Source of the DNA: Paraburkholderia terricola
GTDB taxonomy: Bacteria > Pseudomonadota > Gammaproteobacteria > Burkholderiales > Burkholderiaceae
DNA length: 64,000 nt
Direction of reading: 5' to 3'
Assembly (NCBI RefSeq): GCF_900142195.1
Contig: NZ_FRAB01000010.1
Location: 62,001 to 126,000, forward strand
Positions within the stretch are counted from its first letter, which is position 1, and each line of letters begins with the position of its first letter. Made by a program: the position numbers and the translations under genes. A model generated the notes under the pieces. That model had not been told where the DNA came from. It saw nothing but the letters and a program-made list of their open reading frames with translations, and ran no database searches. Of the stretch, positions 45,817-51,393 are shown piece after piece.

Positions 45817-47997
45817 TCAAGGCGCACGCGGCTTCGTCGTGATCGGCGCGAAGTCGGCGACGATACGCTCCTGCCCATATTTGCCGCCGATCTGCGCGAG
45901 CCGCGCATCGAGCGCGCGCAGATAATCGGCGCGCGATTCGCTCTCCGGGCGCGGCTTGTCGAATAGCGGCGCCGGCGTGATGAGCAGCACCACCATCTCC
46001 GATCCGAACGGTTTCGAAATGACCCAGTCGCCCGCGCTGCCGACCGTCGCCGCATAGCGCGGCGGCGCCTGATTGTCCTTCGCGCGCGGACTCGGCACCA
46101 TGTGCACGACGTTGCCGTCGAGCTGGTAGTAGTCGAGGTTCACGTAGGAATCGTAGGCGGGCGTGGTGACGTCGACGACGAGCGAGTCGCCTTCGCTCAA
46201 CTGTCCGCCGGGTGGCCGCACATGCAGCGCCGCCACGCGGCCGGCTTGCCAGTTGTGAATCCAGTACGGTGCGAGCGCCTTGACGGTGTCGCATTTGTCG
46301 TCGGCAACCGGCTCGACTTCGAGCGCGACGGCATCGACGCCTGGCAAGGCGCTGAGCGTGTCCTTCAGACGCGCCGCGCCATGGCGTTGCGACATGTAGC
46401 CACGCACGGTCAACGCGTGGTCCTGCGCGGAAGCGGCGAGCGCCGAACACGGCACTTGCGCGAGTACCGGCGTGACGGCGGCGAGCGTCAGCGCCGGTTT
46501 GGGAGCGGGTGGCGTTGCAACGGGTGGCGAGGCCGGTGCCGCGGCGGACCCAGCGGTGGGCTCCGTAGTGGAACCCGCGGTGGAACCTGCCGTCGCCGCT
46601 GGCGCGGGCTCCACCTTACCTCCTGCAGCCTCGCTCGACGACGACGAAGCCGCCCGATCCGCCGACGCCTGCGAAGCACTATCGACCGGCTGCACGCCTT
46701 TCTGCCGATCCGGCGCCGAGCGCAGCGCGAACACGCCGACCGCCGCCGCGCATACCACCGCGAAACCCGCGAGCCCCACCTTCGCCAGCTTGCCGGACTT
46801 CTCCGCGCGCGCTTCGTTGTCGAACTCCGCGATGAAGCGCACCACGCTCGGCATGCGCGTGGTGCGGTCGAACGAGAGCGCGGCACGCAACGCGCGCCAC
46901 TGTCGCGCGTCCAGGTTCGGCGGCCGTTGCGGCTTGAAGTCGGCGTTGCGGGCCTGCGTCGCCGATAAACGATCGAACGGATGGTGGCCCGTCAACAACT
47001 CGTAGGTGATGCAGCCGAGCGCATAAATATCGTCGCGCGGATCGGGCTCGCGATGCTCGATCATTTCCGGGCTCGCATACGCGGGCGTCAGCGCGCCGAG
47101 GCTGCCGGGATCGAACACGGTGGCGTCGCTCTCTTCCTCCGGCCGCTGGAACACGCGGGCAATGCCGAAGTCGATCACCTTCACTTCGGCATTCGTCGTC
47201 AGGAATACATTGGCGGGTTTGAAATCGCAGTGCACGAAGCCGCGTTCATGCGCGTAGGCGAGCGCGCTGCACATGCCGCGCACGATCGGCAGCGCGGCGC
47301 GCACCGGCATGCCCTGATAGCCCGGCGTGCGCAGCAACTGGCTGAGCGGCTTGCCGTTCAGGTACTCCATCGTCAGATAGACGATCGGGCCGTCGCGGTC
47401 GAAGTCGTACACCGTGATGATGTTGCGATGCGCGAGCACCTGCGCCTTGCGCGCCTCGCGTTGCAGCGCGACGAGCGAATTCGGATTGCCGCGGAACTGC
47501 ACGTTGAGCACCTTGACCGCGAGATACGGCTTGCGATCGGACGCCTCCAGCTTGCGCAAGTCGAGCGCCTTATACACCGTGCCCATGCCGCCGACGCCGA
47601 GACATTCCTCCAGCACGAAGCGGTTGTTCAATGTGTCGCCGGTGCCTTTGATCTGGTCGTGGCCGGGAGGATTCGCGGCACCCGGCGTACTTGCGCCACC
47701 CGGCTTTTGGCCCGCGCCTGCGGAGCGTGCCGACGGAATATCGACCGTGGTCTGAATGCCGGTTTCCTCGCCGCCCGCGGCCACGTTCGAGACGCGCAAC
47801 TGCTCGATGCGCCGCCGCACTTCCGCGTAAAGATCCTCGGGGAGCGGTGTCTTGCGATGCGCCGTGCCGAGCATCTCCAGCAGCTGCGTGGGACCGAGAC
47901 CTTCGGTCGTCAACGTGCTGTCGAGTTGAGCGACGAGCTCGTCACGCGACAGCTCGCCGCTCTGGAAGTCGTGAATCACACGCGCAAGGCTAGCCAT
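45817..47997 (-). CDS. Ser/Thr protein kinase with membrane anchor and DUF4384-like C-terminus
   Basis: Protein of 726 residues. An N-terminal helical region (about 1-75) precedes a Hanks-type kinase (about 125-390): glycine loop GVGGMGTVYKA, Lys about 162 in LAVKVLNV, catalytic FVHCDFKPANVFL (Cys in place of Arg of HRD), DFGIARVFQ, and the APE-like PAYASPEM. A membrane segment (about 408-428) and a Ser/Ala/Pro-rich linker with Gly-Ser-Thr-Thr repeats lead to a periplasmic C-terminus with LSEGDSLVVDVTTPAYDSYVNLDYYQLDG, like DUF4384. Probable partner of the PP2C phosphatase and FHA protein. Confidence 0.9.
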   Translation of the reverse strand: MASLARVIHDFQSGELSRDELVAQLDSTLTTEGLGPTQLLEMLGTAHRKTPLPEDLYAEVRRRIEQLRVSNVAAGGEETGIQTTVDIPSARSAGAGQKPGGASTPGAANPPGHDQIKGTGDTLNNRFVLEECLGVGGMGTVYKALDLRKLEASDRKPYLAVKVLNVQFRGNPNSLVALQREARKAQVLAHRNIITVYDFDRDGPIVYLTMEYLNGKPLSQLLRTPGYQGMPVRAALPIVRGMCSALAYAHERGFVHCDFKPANVFLTTNAEVKVIDFGIARVFQRPEEESDATVFDPGSLGALTPAYASPEMIEHREPDPRDDIYALGCITYELLTGHHPFDRLSATQARNADFKPQRPPNLDARQWRALRAALSFDRTTRMPSVVRFIAEFDNEARAEKSGKLAKVGLAGFAVVCAAAVGVFALRSAPDRQKGVQPVDSASQASADRAASSSSSEAAGGKVEPAPAATAGSTAGSTTEPTAGSAAAPASPPVATPPAPKPALTLAAVTPVLAQVPCSALAASAQDHALTVRGYMSQRHGAARLKDTLSALPGVDAVALEVEPVADDKCDTVKALAPYWIHNWQAGRVAALHVRPPGGQLSEGDSLVVDVTTPAYDSYVNLDYYQLDGNVVHMVPSPRAKDNQAPPRYAATVGSAGDWVISKPFGSEMVVLLITPAPLFDKPRPESESRADYLRALDARLAQIGGKYGQERIVADFAPITTKPRAP

Positions 47998-48243
47998 TTG
48001 TGCGAAGCGCCGCCGCTGCCGTTGGGCCGGATCGCATGCGACCGAAACCGCTCGGGCTGATAGAAAACCTGTCGTAACCAGTTACATGTGCCGCTTCGAT
48101 ACTAGCCCCCGGCCCACGCTTTCGCAAACCAGGATTGCCCCGCTGCGTGCGCGCCGTGACGGTGTCGCGCGGCATCCAACAGCATGCGGCGCTCTGTCGG
48201 GCGCGTCCCACCAGTAGCGAGAGGCAGAAGCGCGTCCATGGAT

Positions 48244-48274
48244 CGGCTCGAACGCGTGAGTGCGGCTCGAACGC
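48244..48274. repeat. Direct repeat upstream of sigma-54 promoter
   Basis: Two perfect copies of CGGCTCGAACGC, 19 bp apart, 49-80 bp before the sigma-54 promoter. Possible regulator binding sites. Confidence 0.5.
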
Positions 48275-48322
48275 CCCATGCAGCAAGCCTGCGCAAACTT
48301 TCTTTGGATGCCCGAATAAAAC

Positions 48323-48339
48323 TGGCACAGGCCGTGCAT
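48323..48339 (+). promoter_or_regulatory. Sigma-54 promoter for tandem leader-peptide genes
   Basis: TGGCAC-AGGCC-GTGCAT, matching the consensus except G for T in the -12 element. The following ATTAGTGACACTCGAGCAG is identical to the sequence after the exporter operon promoter. Confidence 0.75.
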
Positions 48340-48349
48340 TAGTGACACT

Positions 48350-48368
48350 CGAGCAGACAAGTTGCTCG
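48350..48368 (+). promoter_or_regulatory. 5'-end hairpin of tandem-peptide transcript
   Basis: CGAGCA, 7-base loop, TGCTCG, identical to the hairpin of the exporter operon and placed at the expected mRNA 5' end. Confidence 0.55.
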
Positions 48369-48412
48369 AACCCAATCGCAAGACTCTCATTTTTTCTTCC
48401 AGGAGATTTACC

Positions 48413-48685
48413 ATGAACGCACTGATGATCAAAGACCTGTCCATCACCGAACAACTCGACAGCAAAGCCATGAGCGCCGTGCGCGGCGGTTTCGGTCCCT
48501 CGACCTCGTACTACAACTTCAGCCCGGTCTTCGCTCCGAACAACAGCAAGAAGGTCGACGCGACGCAACTGATCAACACGTCGATGGACATCCAGAACGC
48601 CAACGGCAACAACGTCGCGTTCGCCGCCGGCATCCATTCGACGATCGACCCGAGCATCACGTCGAGCAACAACATCCACGTGTAA
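48413..48685 (+). CDS. Double-glycine leader peptide, paralogue of exporter-operon peptide
   Basis: A 90-residue predicted export substrate. The first 26 residues (NALMIKDLSITEQLDSKAM-SAVRGG) equal those of the peptide at 41958. The mature part begins FGPSTSYYNFSPVFAPNNS and keeps VDATQLINTSM and SSNNI. The shared 5' leader, ribosome site (AGGAGATTTACC) and promoter show a recent duplication. Differences are mostly conservative and scattered through the mature part. Confidence 0.85.
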   Translation: MNALMIKDLSITEQLDSKAMSAVRGGFGPSTSYYNFSPVFAPNNSKKVDATQLINTSMDIQNANGNNVAFAAGIHSTIDPSITSSNNIHV

Positions 48686-48692
48686 AGCGCGA

Positions 48693-48731
48693 CGAGGCGA
48701 AGCGCCCGTGCTCACGGGTCTCTTCGCCTCG
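48693..48731 (+). terminator. Nested hairpin between two leader-peptide genes
   Basis: Outer stem CGAGGCGAAG/CTTCGCCTCG encloses CCCGTG-CT-CACGGG. It starts 7 bp after the peptide stop and lies before the next peptide gene. There is no T-run; it could be a partial terminator, a processing site, or a 3' stabiliser that sets the ratio of the two peptides. Confidence 0.6.
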
Positions 48732-48773
48732 CGTCGTCCACGCCCGTCTTCCGCGCACCCTTGGAGATTCACC

Positions 48774-49052
48774 ATGTCATCCCTCATGATTCGCGATCTG
48801 TCTCGCACCTGTTATCTCGACCGCCGTGCCATGTCGGCGGTGGCCGGCGGCACCGGCACGCCCGGTCTGCCGTCCGTGGCCGGCCTCGGCACCATTGCCA
48901 ACGTCAACGTCGCGATAAACCAGAACCTCACCCAGTTCCAGACCGTCAACGTCGCCGCGCTCAACAACATCGGCGTGATCGGCGCGGGCGTGGTGCCGCT
49001 GCACCTGAACGTCAGCCCGGAACTCTTTGGCGGCAACTTCGCCGCCGTGTGA
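48774..49052 (+). CDS. Double-glycine leader peptide, 92 residues
   Basis: Leader SSLMIRDLSRTCYLDRRAM-SAVAGG, cleavage predicted after residue 26. The mature part (about 66 residues) is very rich in Asn, Val, Gly and Leu, with NVAINQNLTQFQTVNVAALNN and a C-terminal VSPELFGGNFAAV. QFQTVNV matches QFQSVDV of the peptide at 29680. The leader holds one Cys but the mature part none. GGAGATTCACC precedes the ATG. It has no own sigma-54 site and is probably read through from 48323. Confidence 0.82.
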   Translation: MSSLMIRDLSRTCYLDRRAMSAVAGGTGTPGLPSVAGLGTIANVNVAINQNLTQFQTVNVAALNNIGVIGAGVVPLHLNVSPELFGGNFAAV

Positions 49053-49058
49053 CGGCGT

Positions 49059-49094
49059 GCGGTAGCGAAGGACCGGGGGCTTCCCTACTGCCGC
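49059..49094 (+). terminator. Imperfect hairpin after leader peptide
   Basis: GCGG-TAG-GAAG pairs with CTTC-CTA-CCGC with small mismatches, starting 7 bp past the stop. Possible transcript end. Confidence 0.35.
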
Positions 49095-49235
49095 CTGTTC
49101 ATAATGAAGCGGCGCGCTGCAAACAGATTTCCTATACTCATAGTGCGACGAGACCACCGCACACTTAACGACATATCGAAGCGGCGACCGGACAATTGCA
49201 CCGGCCGCCCGCTCGGCATTTTTTCCGGAGCCCTC

Positions 49236-49457
49236 ATGGCCAAGCTCATGATCAAGGATCTCACCGACAGCGTCGAACTCGACCGCCAGGCGATGGCCGC
49301 CATTGTTGGCGGAGCGCGCATCGGTGCGCGATTGAATGGCGCGGTGCCACTCGTGCCGGCCTCGGCGCGCGTCGTCGAATATCCGCCCGGCTTTCCCGCC
49401 GCGCACCAGACGGTCGTCACGGCGGCCATGCAGCGCAGGGCATTGCGCCGCTACTAG
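49236..49457 (+). CDS. Double-glycine leader peptide, short basic type, 73 residues
   Basis: Leader AKLMIKDLTDSVELDRQAM-AAIVGG, predicted cleavage after residue 26. The mature 47 residues differ from the Asn-rich members: they are Ala/Arg/Val-rich and basic (ARIGARLNGAVPLVPASA start, QRRALRRY end). This makes it the most antimicrobial-like of the set, though that is only a composition argument. CCGGAG precedes the ATG. I found no clear sigma-54 site upstream. Confidence 0.78.
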   Translation: MAKLMIKDLTDSVELDRQAMAAIVGGARIGARLNGAVPLVPASARVVEYPPGFPAAHQTVVTAAMQRRALRRY

Positions 49458-49545
49458 ATTTGGATTCCACTGTTGTCCGCAACGGCACGCGCTCGATGCG
49501 CGTGCCGTTCGCGTTTTGAGCGGCGGGCGCGTGTGCGCCCGCGTT

Positions 49546-49590
49546 CCTCGCATCCCTCGCATCCCTCGCATCCCTCGCATCCCTCGCGTC
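49546..49590. repeat. 9-bp tandem repeat, non-coding
   Basis: Five copies of CCTCGCATC, the last with one change (CCTCGCGTC). It lies between two leader-peptide genes. Confidence 0.85.
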
Positions 49591-49783
49591 CGGTCGCCAT
49601 CCGCAACCGCCGCATGGAGCGCCGCCAGCCAACAACCGGCGCGCGAGCTGTGGGACCGCGCCGCACACTCCGATTCAATTCCGGGTCGATCGAATGCGGC
49701 GTTTGGCTGGGCCATGCCGCGCCGCCTAGACAGGACGCGCGTTGCCGAACCGCCCGTTTTTTCCGCGCCGGCCGCACGCAAAA

Positions 49784-49800
49784 TGGCATAGCCCTTGCAG
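49784..49800 (+). promoter_or_regulatory. Sigma-54 promoter for the fifth peptide gene
   Basis: TGGCAT-AGCCC-TTGCAG, a near-consensus match, 55-71 bp before the ATG. Confidence 0.8.
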
Positions 49801-49810
49801 AAGTCAGGCT

Positions 49811-49828
49811 GAGCACCGCATCGTGCTC
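49811..49828 (+). promoter_or_regulatory. 5'-end hairpin of fifth peptide transcript
   Basis: GAGCAC, 6-base loop, GTGCTC, starting where sigma-54 transcription should begin. Similar in size and stem sequence (GAGCA/TGCTC) to the hairpins at 42280 and 48350. Confidence 0.55.
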
Positions 49829-49854
49829 GCCCGTCCACTTTCTGGAGTAACGCC

Positions 49855-50058
49855 ATGAAATCCACTGTCATCATCAAAGACCTGCCGCGTTCAGCGGACC
49901 CCGCCCACGACGACACGCTCACCGCCGAACAGATGAAAGCGCTGCACGGCGGCCGTTCGGTTGTCGTCACCGTCGACAAGGGCGGCCTGGGCCAGGTCGA
50001 CGATTGGGAAATCAACACCGCCATCTTCGAAGGCCGCATCAAAGGGTCCTACCTGTAG
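49855..50058 (+). CDS. Divergent double-glycine leader peptide, 67 residues
   Basis: The N-terminus STVIIKDLPRSA resembles the other leaders, but the leader is longer and acidic (DPAHDDTLTAEQMKALHGG, cleavage predicted after residue 33). The last part keeps the M-x-A-L-x-GG pattern. The mature 34 residues (start RSVVVTVDKGG, end RIKGSYL) are not Asn-rich. CTGGAG precedes the ATG and a strong sigma-54 site is upstream, so it is coregulated with the others even though its mature peptide is different. Confidence 0.75.
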   Translation: MKSTVIIKDLPRSADPAHDDTLTAEQMKALHGGRSVVVTVDKGGLGQVDDWEINTAIFEGRIKGSYL

Positions 50059-50087
50059 GACGCGCGAGATGTCCGCAATTGGAAACA

Positions 50088-50113
50088 CCCCTGCGCCAGC
50101 AAACGCGCAGGGG
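50088..50113 (+). terminator. Strong hairpin after fifth peptide gene
   Basis: Nine-base-pair stem CCCCTGCGC/GCGCAGGGG with an 8-base loop, 29 bp past the stop. No T-run; likely transcript 3' end. Confidence 0.55.
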
Positions 50114-50185
50114 CGTCAGACCGCCCGTCAAGAACGGATGTCGCAGCGTATCGGCTTCAAACGGCTCCGTTTCGACATCCATCCT

Positions 50186-50202
50186 GGGCACGCGCCTTGC
50201 TC
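50186..50202 (+). promoter_or_regulatory. Possible sigma-54 promoter before DUF3309 gene
   Basis: GGGCAC-GCGCC-TTGCTC has correct spacing and GC core, with one mismatch in the -24 box, about 100 bp before the small membrane protein gene. Confidence 0.5.
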
Positions 50203-50301
50203 ACTCACGACATCGATGCCGCCTTTCGCCAGGCGCCCCGAGGGCGCGCCTTGCGTGGCTGTCGTGAAAGAAGGTCCGTCAACCAAGCGGAGGTCTTTAA
50301 C

Positions 50302-50457
50302 ATGCTGGGAACCATTCTTCTGATTGTGCTGATTCTTCTCCTCCTCGGCGCGCTGCCGACCTGGCCGCATAGCCGTTCATGGGGCTACGCGCCTACCGGC
50401 GGTATCGGCGTCGTACTCATCGTCGTGATCGTGCTGCTGGTCGCCGGGGTGATATAG
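50302..50457 (+). CDS. DUF3309-type small membrane protein
   Basis: Fifty-one residues: a first hydrophobic helix (LGTILLIVLILLLLGALP), a short polar turn with WPHSRSWGYAPTGG, and a second helix (IGVVLIVVIVLLVAGVI). This is the pattern of DUF3309 proteins, common in proteobacteria and of unknown function. AGCGGAGG precedes the ATG. A sigma-54-like element upstream may tie it to the peptide genes. Confidence 0.78.
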   Translation: MLGTILLIVLILLLLGALPTWPHSRSWGYAPTGGIGVVLIVVIVLLVAGVI

Positions 50458-50592
50458 CCCGATCGAAACGCCCGGTTCGATACTTCGAACCAGGCCGGCC
50501 GCTGCTGTCGATGCAGGTCGCCGCATCGATATCCGGCGGCTTTGCCGTGTCGATTGCCGGATTGGATTCACATGGCGAAGCCGGAGAACGCG

Positions 50593-51393
50593 ATGGAAAA
50601 GCTACTCGAGAATCAGGTTGCGCTGGTGACCGGCGCCAGTTCCGGCATTGGATACGGCGTTGCACAAGCGCTTGCCAACGCGGGCGCGGCGGTGGTCCTG
50701 AACTATCACACGCATGCCGAATCAGCCGAAAAGCTCGCCAACGAGATTGAAAAGGCGGGCGGCGCAGCGCTCGCGGTTGGGGCCGATGTGGCCGATCGCG
50801 ACCAGGTCGAGAGCATGTTCGATGCGTGCCGCGCGCGATTCGGCACCGTCGATATCGTGGTTGCGAATTCGGGCTTGCAGAGAGACAGCGCATTTGCCGA
50901 GATGACGCTGGAAGACTGGCAAACGGTATTGGCGACCAATCTGACCGGGCAATTTCTCACGGCGCAATCAGCCGTGAAGGAATTCCGGCGACGCGGGCCA
51001 CGGCCCGTGTCAAAGGCGCTCGGCAAGCTCATCTGCATGAGCTCGGTGCACGAAGTGATTCCCTGGGCGAGGCGCGTCAATTACGCCGCGTCCAAAGGCG
51101 GCGTGCTGATGTTCATGAAATCCCTCGCGCAAGAAGTGGCGCCCGAGCGCATTCGCGTCAATTCCATCGCGCCGGGCGCGATTCGCACGCGGATCAACAA
51201 GGACGCCTGGGAATCGAAGCCCGAGCAGGACAGGCTGCTGCAGTTGATTCCCTACGGTCGCGTCGGAAACCCGGACGATATCGGCAAGGCCGCCGTCTGG
51301 CTCGCTTCCGATGAAAGCGATTATGTGGTGGGCACGACCTTGTTCGTCGACGGCGGCATGACGCTTTATCCGGAGTTCGCCGACAACGGCTAA
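50593..51393 (+). CDS. Short-chain dehydrogenase/reductase (glucose 1-dehydrogenase-like)
   Basis: Soluble NAD(P)-dependent oxidoreductase of 266 residues. The nucleotide-binding motif TGASSGIGYG is near residue 14; NAG-like VANSGLQ follows; the catalytic Ser lies in CMSSVHE and the Tyr-Lys pair in YAASKGG. The end DGGMTLYPEF is typical of glucose dehydrogenase-like SDRs. ATG 50593 has GGAG six bases upstream; two in-frame ATGs lie further upstream (50542 and 50572). It converges on the DUF1537 kinase gene with a 4-bp overlap. It may oxidise a sugar for the adjacent acid-sugar pathway, but is not in that operon. Confidence 0.88.
   Translation: MEKLLENQVALVTGASSGIGYGVAQALANAGAAVVLNYHTHAESAEKLANEIEKAGGAALAVGADVADRDQVESMFDACRARFGTVDIVVANSGLQRDSAFAEMTLEDWQTVLATNLTGQFLTAQSAVKEFRRRGPRPVSKALGKLICMSSVHEVIPWARRVNYAASKGGVLMFMKSLAQEVAPERIRVNSIAPGAIRTRINKDAWESKPEQDRLLQLIPYGRVGNPDDIGKAAVWLASDESDYVVGTTLFVDGGMTLYPEFADNG

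Larger units (their letters stand above)
47998..48412. other. Intergenic region before tandem leader-peptide genes
   Basis: About 415 bp with no supported gene. It holds a direct repeat of CGGCTCGAACGC (48244-48255 and 48263-48274, period 19), a sigma-54 promoter and a 5'-end hairpin. Confidence 0.55.
49458..49854. other. Intergenic stretch with tandem repeat and sigma-54 promoter
   Basis: About 400 bp with no supported gene. It contains the 9-bp tandem repeat at 49546-49590, the AGCCAACAA element at 49627-49635, the sigma-54 promoter at 49784-49800 and a 5'-end hairpin. Confidence 0.5.

Noticed and set aside
49160..49235. Possible sigma-54 promoter before the 49236 peptide gene
   Set aside because: A TTGCAC is present at about 49195, but the bases at the -24 position (CGACCG) do not match.
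49546..49590. Tandem repeat considered as a CRISPR or attachment site
   Set aside because: The 9-bp units are contiguous without spacers and no cas gene, integrase or direct-repeat boundary is nearby.
28422..50457. Reading the peptide locus as a lanthipeptide or NHLM-type modified peptide cluster
   Set aside because: No LanM, LanB, radical SAM, YcaO or nitrile-hydratase-like leader was seen, and the mature peptides lack cysteine.
28422..50457. Reading the kinase, PP2C and FHA genes as a type VI secretion cluster
   Set aside because: No Tss, Hcp, VgrG or ClpV gene is present; the secretion genes are HlyD, TolC and C39-ABC.
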